This document shows, in pieces, positions 1 through 7,539 of a stretch of 64,000 nucleotides of DNA. Location of the stretch: contig JAJTEH010000002.1 of assembly GCA_021298355.1 (NCBI GenBank), positions 124,001-188,000 of the forward strand, given 5' to 3'. The position numbers and the translations under genes are program-made. The first letter of the stretch is position 1. Each line of letters opens with the position of its first letter. Source of the stretch: Flammeovirgaceae bacterium. GTDB lineage: Bacteria; Bacteroidota; Bacteroidia; Cytophagales; Cyclobacteriaceae. Under the pieces are notes generated by a model, which did no database searches, was not told where the DNA came from, and saw nothing but the letters and a program-made list of their open reading frames with translations.

Positions 1-993
1 ATCTACTATGTTATTAGGTTGGCTGGAGTAAATAATAGAATTAAGAACATATTTGTTTTTCATCGATTTTAAAATTCTGCCATTTTTTAATGTACCTGTT
101 GAAAACTCAACATTCATGGTAAATAATTCGTTGGCGTACAAAGCCAGATGTCCGAACATGCTAATGTTAAGTAGCCCGATAGAAGTTCCGTCTCTCGTTC
201 CGGTTTCTTTTCCTCTTCTATGAATGTTTAGTAAACCAATCTGCGTGCCTTGCATGCGACCACTTATATTAATTAAGCCTACTTGGTAGCCATTCATGTG
301 GTCTTTAGCTTGGTTGAATAAACCAATTTGGATGGCCGTAGGATCTTTGTTTTCGTAACCGTTTCTTCCCTCGATAAAACCCGCATGGTTAAACAAGCTC
401 ATTTGAAAACCATATAATCCACCGTTAGTATAATTGCTGATGAATGCAAGTTGTGCTCCATCCATCGATTCGTAGGATATATTGCTGATACCTGCCAGTT
501 GAAAACCAAAGGAATATTTTTTAACAAGGTTAGTTAAGCCTGCCAATTGAAAACCGAAAAGCGCATTACCTGTATAGTTAACCCCAACGGAAGACTGCAT
601 ACCGTACGTATCGGATAATACGTAATTGAATAAACCAGAAAATTGTGCACCACTTAAATTAACTGCAAATCCAGATTTATATTTTGCCTCAATTTCTTTT
701 TTTGATAATCCTTTATAAGCATTGATGCCGGTTATGTTACTTAAACCGGCAAATTGTAAACCACGCGTGCCATTTTCATTAGCGTTAGAGATCAAGCCGA
801 ATTCTAAAAATTGTGTGCCACCCGTGTAACCCGATGTAAGATTAAAAGAGAAGACATTTGTTTTATCACTTCCATGTATGCCATTCGTTGAAATACCTGG
901 CGTAAGGGAAAAGTGAAAAAGTTTCAGGATACTTTTTTGCTGAGCAAAAGAAATATGAAAACTCAACAACACAACGAGCAGTGTTCTTAGCAT
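1..993 (-). CDS. Secreted GLxN-repeat surface protein, partial (C-terminus outside window)
   Basis: Reading the minus strand from the ATG at 993 gives an open frame of 331 codons that runs off the left edge without a stop. It opens with a signal peptide (hydrophobic LLVVLLSFHISFAQ, cleavage probably after residue 18). From about residue 60 it carries many short degenerate repeats of the type G-x-Q-x-G-L-x-N-x, for example GLQFAGLSNI, GFQLAGLTNL, GYQVGLINI and GTQIGLLNI, spaced roughly 20-40 residues apart. Such repeats resemble the LA_2272-type surface repeat proteins of Leptospira and Bacteroidota, probably a beta-solenoid or beta-sheet surface protein. Function is unknown. The downstream neighbour is not visible. 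The frame and signal peptide are seen directly; the family assignment is inference. Confidence 0.75.
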   Translation of the reverse strand, partial: MLRTLLVVLLSFHISFAQQKSILKLFHFSLTPGISTNGIHGSDKTNVFSFNLTSGYTGGTQFLEFGLISNANENGTRGLQFAGLSNITGINAYKGLSKKEIEAKYKSGFAVNLSGAQFSGLFNYVLSDTYGMQSSVGVNYTGNALFGFQLAGLTNLVKKYSFGFQLAGISNISYESMDGAQLAFISNYTNGGLYGFQMSLFNHAGFIEGRNGYENKDPTAIQIGLFNQAKDHMNGYQVGLINISGRMQGTQIGLLNIHRRGKETGTRDGTSIGLLNISMFGHLALYANELFTMNVEFSTGTLKNGRILKSMKNKYVLNSIIYSSQPNNIVD

Positions 994-1089
994 GGCAAAG
1001 TAGGTTTTCAGCCTAACGCCATCAATCACCCTTTTAGTATATACTCAGGAGAGGTTTACCTTACTTTTCTTAACAAGAAGAAAATGCTT

Positions 1090-2301
1090 TTATTGAGTAG
1101 TCGTAGCTTTTAAATGCCGGGCTACCCATAAGGCAAGAAGGGAAAAGAAAATGGCAATCGCACCCACATAATTATAGTTAACCAATGCTTTGGCTTCTTG
1201 CGAAAAAACGGATGGTTTTTCTGTAATGATTATGCCCGCTACAAATGCAGCTAGGCCAGATGCTAATTGTTGTACCGAAGAGCGAATGCTCATATAACTT
1301 CCTCTAATTTCCGGAGCAATAACAGCTGTTTCCATTGTAGTGCTGGGAACAAATCTTCCATTGGCAAAAACAAAGAAAACAGCAGCAACAACTAAGCATT
1401 GCCAAAGCGGTAAAACCGGTAGATTTGTAATAGCAAAAATCGGTAACATAACTAACGTTCCAAATATAGTAAAGATGGTAAGTCGGCCATATTTATCAGC
1501 CATCTTTCCTACCCAAGGTGAAAAGAACATCGTGCAAGCTCCTCCAACTAAATAGATATACATTAACTCTCCTTCGCTTAAGCCAACATTGCCTACCATA
1601 TAGGGAGATATAAAGGGTACTATGGTAAAATGCCCGAGCATAAGCATGGCAGAAAAGAGTAAGCCGATGCGTGCATTTTTGTTACCAAAAATAGAACTAA
1701 GCACTTGCAAAGGATTTTTTGGTTTTTCGCCTGCTATTAAGTGTTTTCTCATGTTGGGTACGGTGAAAAATGAAGTGAACCAAATCAACACCGAAAAACC
1801 GCCTAACGAAAGAAAAGGCATTTGCCAGTTAAACTTATCTGCTAAAAATAATCCGATGGGAACTCCCGCAACAGAAGCTACAGAAAAAGATGCCATCACC
1901 AGACCTATTGCGCCTGCTCTTCTTTCTAATGGAACGGCATCACTTACCATCGACATCACTAACGCACCCAATACACCACCGAAAGCTCCGGCAAGCGATC
2001 GTGTAATCATCAACATATCGTATGTAGTTGAAAAACCACAAGCTAATGTACCAAATGCAAAACCTGTATACATAACAATCAAACTGGTTTTTCTATCAAA
2101 GCGATCTATTAAGAAAGCAGAGATAAAGCCCGTAATGCCAGCCGTAATAGTTTAAGATGAAACCAGCAAAGAAAATTGTTGTGGTGAAATTTCTAATAAG
2201 CGAATAAGTTGCGGACCAAGTGGCATCATGATCATAAAATCCATGATGTGGGTAAACATTATTGCTGCTAAGGTAAAGAGAAGAATTTTTTCAGATTTCA
2301 T
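1090..2301 (-). pseudogene. MFS transporter with one in-frame stop codon
   Basis: The frame starts at the ATG at 2301 (MKSEKILLFTLAAIMFTHIM) and stays in phase to 1090, 403 codons, but codon 50 is TAA (2152-2154). The protein on both sides is a normal major facilitator: the residues before the stop (FSLLVSS) and after it (TITAGITGFISAFLIDRFDRK) join into the typical first-loop motif of drug/sugar efflux MFS proteins, where a tyrosine is usual at the stop position. Twelve hydrophobic segments fit the length. The 330-residue piece after the stop begins at an internal Met and lacks TM1 and TM2, so it is unlikely to work alone. Either a recent nonsense mutation (TAT/TAC to TAA) or a base error. 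Substrate unknown. Confidence 0.8.
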
Positions 2302-2470
2302 GTAAGGGATTCAGCACGCAACAACGGTAAATTTTTAATAAAAGTTTACATCTGAATAAAATAGTTTGAATGAAATACTTCGTTTAAACCAGATTTTTTC
2401 TTCTGACTCACCGAAATTTTTAAAACGCTAATTAATCTTACCTTTTATTTTATAAAGGAGATACTATAAA

Positions 2471-2524
2471 ATGAAATTTTTTAAGCAGACTGATCTTGCT
2501 TACATCGTTAAACTACTTACATAG
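2471..2524 (+). other. Possible 17-codon micro-ORF with Shine-Dalgarno-like leader
   Basis: In the 253-base gap between the MFS gene and the membrane protein, an ATG at 2471 follows AAAGGAG by 10 bases, a rare arrangement in this window. It encodes MKFFKQTDLAYIVKLLT and stops at TAG (2522-2524); the frame beyond continues with nine hydrophobic codons to a TAA. It may be a leader, a small membrane peptide broken by CAG-to-TAG, or chance. No family is recognised. Confidence 0.2.
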
Positions 2525-2554
2525 CCGGTTAGTTTATTACTATTTCTGGTGTAA

Positions 2555-3649
2555 CTATACATTCCAATCTGTAATGCCGGTTTTTTCTCTGATGGTTTGC
2601 TGTAGCCAATTCTCAATTTGCAGGCACTCCACCGGACTTAACGCATCTATGTAAATCTCAACCTTTTTTTCATTGTTATCTTTGGCTATTACCTCAATTG
2701 GTTTTTTACTATTTTCCCATGAAACATAGGTATAACGTATAGTGCCAATTGTATGTAATGGAAATGAAATATTCTTTTTTTGTTTGCTTGTAAGTTTATT
2801 GAACTCGTAATATTCTAGCTGTGTAGAGTTTATGGATAGAGCGAACTTGCGAAATAAATTTTTAAGATTTCTTCTGAAAGCTGTTACAAGCGCATAGCCA
2901 AGCAAACTTCCGAAAAGTAATAAGAAGATACCTACAACAATCTTTGCGCCTGCTGGTGTTTCAGGAAAAACAAATAACGCTAACAAGCAAAAACCGATAA
3001 AGCCGAGGTAGAAGAATGAATAGATAATGAGTTGTATGGTTCTGAATATGGCTTTATTTTGCCAATGTAAAACTGCCTTATCTTTATTTCCTAGTTTTTC
3101 AATTTTTTTGCTTACCTCATCTAGAGGGGGCGTAGAAGATGGTATATCTGGTTTGATACAAGGCAAAAGGTTTTCAATAATTTTTACAACTTCCTCTTTG
3201 TTTAGGCTATTTACAAAATGCCATTTGCTGCCATCGCGTTTTTCGAAGTAACCGTGGTAATAATAGGTTGTTGAGTTTTTACTTTTTCTGGATTCGATGT
3301 GTATATCAATCTTTAAAATTTCTGCATACAAAACATAGCCAAGTACAGATGGATTAGTAATGGAATGAATAGCAACCCAACCTTTTTCGTGGTTGAACAC
3401 GTAACTACCCGGTTGTTCGTTTAGTGTACCGAAACTTACAAATGCTATGATGAATATAAAAAAACTCATCATCCAACATGTTACTTTGATGGGCGCCCAG
3501 GGCATGCTATCAAATTCGGGATAGATAAGATGAATGACTATTCCACTTATTGTGATTATAGAAAACAAAATAAGAAGGAAGTTCTTACTACAACCTTTTT
3601 TAGATTCAAAAATGGTTTGCTTTGTCGAGTGGCTTTTTAAATCAGGCAT
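2555..3649 (-). CDS. Hypothetical four-TM membrane protein
   Basis: A protein of about 364 residues starting at the ATG at 3649 (MPDLKSHSTK); a Met nine codons earlier, at 3676, is possible but adds only MCYYYLITI. Hydrophobic segments sit near residues 23-42 and 56-74 and again as a hairpin near 205-255. The stretches between and after these are soluble, contain beta-rich sequence with aromatic residues (YVLYAEILKIDIHIESRK; TIGTIRYTYVSWENSK), and look like two similar cytoplasmic beta modules, each after a TM pair, somewhat like bacterial PH-type domains. This resemblance is inference; no motif fixes a function. It stands alone between a methyltransferase and the broken MFS gene, on the same strand. 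Confidence 0.75.
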   Translation of the reverse strand: MPDLKSHSTKQTIFESKKGCSKNFLLILFSIITISGIVIHLIYPEFDSMPWAPIKVTCWMMSFFIFIIAFVSFGTLNEQPGSYVFNHEKGWVAIHSITNPSVLGYVLYAEILKIDIHIESRKSKNSTTYYYHGYFEKRDGSKWHFVNSLNKEEVVKIIENLLPCIKPDIPSSTPPLDEVSKKIEKLGNKDKAVLHWQNKAIFRTIQLIIYSFFYLGFIGFCLLALFVFPETPAGAKIVVGIFLLLFGSLLGYALVTAFRRNLKNLFRKFALSINSTQLEYYEFNKLTSKQKKNISFPLHTIGTIRYTYVSWENSKKPIEVIAKDNNEKKVEIYIDALSPVECLQIENWLQQTIREKTGITDWNV

Positions 3650-3745
3650 AATCGTAATTAGGTAATAGTAGCACAATTTTAAACGAGCATTAAACTCAGA
3701 TCCGCATAGAATGTTGTGGCATTCAATTTAGCTACTAAAAAATAA

Positions 3746-4522
3746 TTAGGAAAGGTTTTTTCCTGTATATAGAATTTCTCCTTTGGCTAAACCAAATGTA
3801 AAGCATTTCTCTTTGCCTAATTTTTCTGTGAGGTGTATCAGGTCAGGTGTTAAGCCAGCTTGTTTCATTCTATCTGGGTAATCATTTCCATATTTTCTTA
3901 CATGGTCGTCTTGCCCAAAAATTTTTTCTCTTTCTCGTTTATCTGTAATACTGGGGTCTTCAAAAGTTTTTTCAGGTATCGGGTTAAAAAACGGAACTTG
4001 CAATATGGCTTGTCCGCCCGGTTTTAAAACGCGTTTTATTTCTTGCATGGCCTGAATATCATCACGCACATGTTCCAACACATGATTACACAACACATAA
4101 TCAAATTGCTTATCAGCAAAAGGCATTTCATGGATGTCCATTTTTACTTTTGCTAAAGGAGATTCAATATCCGCAGTTATATAGGTATCGCCATGTTTAG
4201 CCTCGAATTGTTTCATAAAACATAATTCGGGGGCTATGTGTAAAACCGATTTTTTAGAAGTAAAAAAATCAGTTTCATTTTTCAGATAAACAAAAATCAG
4301 CCGGTGTCGTTCCAGCGAAAGGCAATTCGGGCATAATGCATTTTTTCTTACACTGATTCTCCCATAAGGCAAAAATTCTCTGTAACGATGGTTGCAAACA
4401 GGGCATTGAACTGTGTTTCCTCGGTACAGCACAAATCCAACAACTTTTAATCCCCACCCGCTTACCAATTGCAGGTATTTTCTTGGTACAAAACGGATAA
4501 GAAAGGAAATCAAATACTTCAT
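3746..4522 (-). CDS. Class I SAM-dependent methyltransferase with N-terminal zinc ribbon
   Basis: A 258-residue protein. After a short basic, partly hydrophobic N-terminus it has two CxxC knuckles (Cys40/Cys43 and Cys64/Cys67) that should form a zinc ribbon. A class I methyltransferase fold follows: the SAM-binding strand at VLHIAPE (93-99), an acidic strand end at TADIES (116-121), and the Methyltransf_11 post-I region MPFADKQFDYVLCNHVLEHV (133-152), then the LKPGGQAILQVPF strand. The second half, with EDPSITDKREREKIFGQDDHVRKYG, is typical of Bacteroidota methyltransferases near surface-polysaccharide genes, but the substrate is not determinable here. A TTAATTTG box lies at 4530-4537 just before the start, which may give a very short or absent leader. 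Confidence 0.85.
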   Translation of the reverse strand: MKYLISFLIRFVPRKYLQLVSGWGLKVVGFVLYRGNTVQCPVCNHRYREFLPYGRISVRKNALCPNCLSLERHRLIFVYLKNETDFFTSKKSVLHIAPELCFMKQFEAKHGDTYITADIESPLAKVKMDIHEMPFADKQFDYVLCNHVLEHVRDDIQAMQEIKRVLKPGGQAILQVPFFNPIPEKTFEDPSITDKREREKIFGQDDHVRKYGNDYPDRMKQAGLTPDLIHLTEKLGKEKCFTFGLAKGEILYTGKNLS

Positions 4523-4673
4523 AATGCCGCAAATTAAAGGAATAAAACAGCCATTTTAACATGATTCTATAACTTGGATTAAGATTTTTTAGATTCGTAA
4601 AACTTTTTGGTTAGTACCACCATCTAACAGGCATAAAGCAAATAATTTGGCCGAAACATTACTAGATATTGCG

Positions 4674-5276
4674 ATGTTGCATGCCGACACCTTGATTTTA
4701 CGCGCGAAACAAGGAGACCAGCATGCCCAGGGCCGACTGGTGCAATTGTGGTATAAAAGAATTTACAATTTCTGTTTTAAGTTTTTTCAGGATCACGATC
4801 TGGCTATGGAGGTTACACAAAAAACATTTATCGCCATGTGCAAATCGTTGCCGGCCTTGCAAGATGTGCTCAGGTTTAAATCGTGGTTGTACACCATCGC
4901 AGTTAATTATTGCAGAGAAGAAGCCAGAAAAACAAAAAATAAAAAAGCAGTTTCTTTCGATCTGGTTGTGAACCCTGAAAGTGAACAATCGCCAAACTGG
5001 GAAGGAACAAACGTAAGACATGATAATCCTGAAAAGGTTTATCAGAGCAGAGAGTTGAGCGATATTTTACAACAAGCTTTGTGCATGATCAGTGCCGAAC
5101 AACGAGAAGTGGTGATTATGAAAGAATACGAAGGCATGAAATTCAGAGAAATAGCAGAAGTGTTAAACATATCTGAAAACACCGTGAAGTCGCGTTTGTA
5201 TTACGGACTCGAAGCCTTGAAAAAAATATTAACAGGTAAAAACATTAATAAAGAAACCGTTCATTATGAAATATAA
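4674..5276 (+). CDS. RNA polymerase ECF-type sigma-70 factor
   Basis: Sigma factor of about 200 residues. Region 2 (YNFCFKFFQDHDLAMEVTQ...FKSWLYTIAVNYCREEARK) binds core polymerase and the -10 box; after a linker, region 4 (MISAEQREVVIMKEYEGMKFREIAEVLNISENTVKSRLYYG) has the helix-turn-helix for -35 recognition. The ATG at 4674 is taken as start; a TTG nine codons upstream at 4647 is also in frame. The gene overlaps the next by 11 bases, so both are probably translated together, and that protein has the position and topology of an anti-sigma factor. The regulon is unknown; autoregulation of the three-gene unit is likely by analogy. Confidence 0.93.
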   Translation: MLHADTLILRAKQGDQHAQGRLVQLWYKRIYNFCFKFFQDHDLAMEVTQKTFIAMCKSLPALQDVLRFKSWLYTIAVNYCREEARKTKNKKAVSFDLVVNPESEQSPNWEGTNVRHDNPEKVYQSRELSDILQQALCMISAEQREVVIMKEYEGMKFREIAEVLNISENTVKSRLYYGLEALKKILTGKNINKETVHYEI

Positions 5277-6120
5277 TCCCACCGAAGCAGACTGGATAGA
5301 TTACCTCTATGGTAACATGAGTAGCGAGCAAGTAATGCGCTTCGAGGCTTATCTCATTGAAAATCCGGAAGCACAAAAAAAACTAGAGTCGTTACAGGAA
5401 ATGCGCAAATGGATGACAAGCGTAGAAGACAAAGAAGTAATAGCGCCTCCTTTGTTTATCACCAATGCACAAAATAGTTTTTGGCAATTCCCCTATGCAA
5501 AAACGATTTTAAGCATAGCTGCTTCTTTGTTAATAATTATTATAGCCGGTTGGTTAACGAATTTTCATATTCAAACCGATGGCAATGGAATTCGCTTTGC
5601 TTTCGGAGAAGAAAAAATAATTGAACCCGTTGATGCAAAACCAAATTTAACAAACGAAGAAGTACAAGTTTTAATCAACCAATCCATTGCCAGCAATGCC
5701 ACTGCCTTAGAACAAAAGTGGATGCAACAACAAGAAGAGTTGAAGAAGTCGGTTAACAAAAACTTGGCACGCACAGCCAGCAACAACGAAAAATTCGATT
5801 TGCTCGTGCAGCAAGTAGCCAGTGCATCGCAAACTCAGGTGCAAGCCTATATGGCGAGTATGCAACAACAGAATTTAAAATCGATGCAGGAATATTTAAC
5901 CTTAACAAGCAACGATCAGAAAGCTTACATAGAAGGACTGTTGGTAGATTTTGCCAAATATTTACAACAACAACGCAACGATGATTTACGCTTGTTGCAA
6001 GCAAAGATTACCGATGTAGAACAAACCAACAATCAGTTTAAAGCAGAAACAGAACAAATTTTAACCAGCCTGATCAGCAACAACAACGGCCGTACGTTGC
6101 CAACAGGTATCAGAAATTAA
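5266..6120 (+). CDS. Anti-sigma-factor-like single-pass membrane protein
   Basis: A 284-residue protein whose start overlaps the sigma gene. An acidic N-terminal helical domain (TEADWIDYLYGNMSSEQVMRFEAYL, residues 6-30) resembles the anti-sigma N-terminus of zinc-less Bacteroidota regulators; no His-x3-Cys-x2-Cys zinc motif is present. One TM segment follows at 78-97 (ILSIAASLLIIIIAGWL). The rest (120-284) is rich in Gln and Asn and predicted to be a long coiled coil outside the cytoplasmic membrane. Inferred role: hold the sigma factor at the membrane and release it on an envelope signal. The role rests on context and topology, not on a diagnostic motif. Confidence 0.75.
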   Translation: MKYNPTEADWIDYLYGNMSSEQVMRFEAYLIENPEAQKKLESLQEMRKWMTSVEDKEVIAPPLFITNAQNSFWQFPYAKTILSIAASLLIIIIAGWLTNFHIQTDGNGIRFAFGEEKIIEPVDAKPNLTNEEVQVLINQSIASNATALEQKWMQQQEELKKSVNKNLARTASNNEKFDLLVQQVASASQTQVQAYMASMQQQNLKSMQEYLTLTSNDQKAYIEGLLVDFAKYLQQQRNDDLRLLQAKITDVEQTNNQFKAETEQILTSLISNNNGRTLPTGIRN

Positions 6121-6146
6121 TAATCACGATTTTAAAAATTGACAAT

Positions 6147-7370
6147 ATGAAAAAGTATATAGTAACGTTAGTATTAGCTGCCGGTTTGGTTTTATCTACC
6201 CAGGCACAAAACAACCAGGACGATCGCATGGAGCGCGATTTAAAAGTGGCAGAAAATGTATTAAGTACATTAATCAAACAAGAACAAAAACTACAAGGAT
6301 GGATGCCGGTAGATGTTACAGCCATTTACAGATCAGGGTATGGTGTAACTTTTTTCATCCCCGATTATTCGCATTATCCGAAGGCATTTGTTGTTAGAGG
6401 AAAAGGCAGGCTCGGACAATTAAAATCATTAAATAGTGGAGATGGATTTTCGTACTCCATAGAAACCGATGAAGATGGAGAAGTTATTTCTGAAACTATT
6501 GAGGGTGATGTTGACATAGAAGAAGAAATTGAAAAGAATGAACGAGAAGATAAAGAGCGTTCAAGAACTTTAAAGGAAGACAAGGAACCAGTAGAAATAA
6601 CTAGAATTGCTACTTCAGATGAATTGAGTAAACAAACCATAACAGCAGTTAAAACTTTCTTAGCTGATTATGCCGGAATTATCAGTCAGTTAAAAGATAA
6701 CGAAAGAATTATTGTTACCAATAAACGGAATGAAGGCAATAACTACTTTAGAATTTGGGATGATACAAAACGCACGTACTTATCTATCGAAGTTTCTCAG
6801 GCTGATGTAAAACAATACCAAAGTGGAAAACTGAATCGCGATCAATTCATCAATAAAATTAAAGTAATCGAAAGCGAAATAAGTAAGGAGAAAAGCCAGG
6901 ATTTAGATTTAATCACTACCATATTCGACAGGCTCTATCAACCAGACTTATCGAAAACATTCTTTACCGAAGGCGATATTTATTACGAAAGACTGTCAGA
7001 CTACGGGGTGATATATTATATGACTGTATATTCTTCTAACCAAATGAATCAGAATATGTATTACATGCCAACATTAAAACTGGATAAACTAACAGCAGAA
7101 GAAAGAAATAAAAAGGTAGCAGAACTCTACCCCAAATTCGAGCAAGAGTTAAAAGAAAATGTTTTAGAATATGGCAGAACAGTAAAATCTCTTAAGCCAA
7201 ACGAAGTATTATCGTTTCAAGTTAATGTTACCAAATGCAAAGGTTGTGGTATACCTTCTACAGTAGAAATAAACACAAAAGCATCTGTTTTAACCGATTA
7301 CTTACTTGGTAAGATCGATAAAAACGCAGCCCTTAAACAACTAGAAGTAAAGAAAGGAAATGCTCAATAG
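6147..7370 (+). CDS. Secreted protein of the ECF sigma operon, unknown function
   Basis: A 407-residue protein starting 26 bases after the anti-sigma-like gene. A signal peptide (KYIVTLVLAAGLVLSTQAQ, cleavage near residue 20) directs it to the periplasm or beyond. Residues 110-150 are highly charged (EEEIEKNEREDKERSRTLK). A C-x2-C pair (KCKGCG, near residue 365) near the C-terminus could bind metal or form a disulfide. It lacks a T9SS tail and no known domain is recognised. Its position as third gene before a strong terminator suggests it is the output or the sensed partner of the sigma/anti-sigma pair. Confidence 0.8.
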   Translation: MKKYIVTLVLAAGLVLSTQAQNNQDDRMERDLKVAENVLSTLIKQEQKLQGWMPVDVTAIYRSGYGVTFFIPDYSHYPKAFVVRGKGRLGQLKSLNSGDGFSYSIETDEDGEVISETIEGDVDIEEEIEKNEREDKERSRTLKEDKEPVEITRIATSDELSKQTITAVKTFLADYAGIISQLKDNERIIVTNKRNEGNNYFRIWDDTKRTYLSIEVSQADVKQYQSGKLNRDQFINKIKVIESEISKEKSQDLDLITTIFDRLYQPDLSKTFFTEGDIYYERLSDYGVIYYMTVYSSNQMNQNMYYMPTLKLDKLTAEERNKKVAELYPKFEQELKENVLEYGRTVKSLKPNEVLSFQVNVTKCKGCGIPSTVEINTKASVLTDYLLGKIDKNAALKQLEVKKGNAQ

Positions 7371-7397
7371 ATTTATGTTTATAGAATAAAGAGCTTT

Positions 7398-7425
7398 AAA
7401 AGGAGGGAGGCGCCCTCCTTTTTTA
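7398..7425 (+). terminator. Rho-independent terminator after the sigma operon
   Basis: Ten-base-pair stem AAAAGGAGGG / CCCTCCTTTT with a five-base loop (AGGCG), running into a T tract, 28 bases after the stop codon at 7370. Confidence 0.85.
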
Positions 7426-7539
7426 TTTACCACCTACATCAACCCAATGCAATTGGTAAGAAGTAAAAACCGAAGGTCAATTCAGCTTAGAAATCAGCAT
7501 CTATTCCAGTATCTTGTACGATAGCTTAAAAATTATTGT

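Noticed and set aside
1622-2155. 177-codon plus-strand frame inside the MFS gene
   Set aside because: It is antisense to the MFS coding frame, has low-complexity content without any domain, and ends exactly at the MFS stop lesion; a shadow frame.
1090-2301. Alternative genetic code with TAA read as Tyr
   Set aside because: TAA ends many intact genes in the window (for example hutU-neighbour barrels and murB-side genes), so it is a normal stop codon here.
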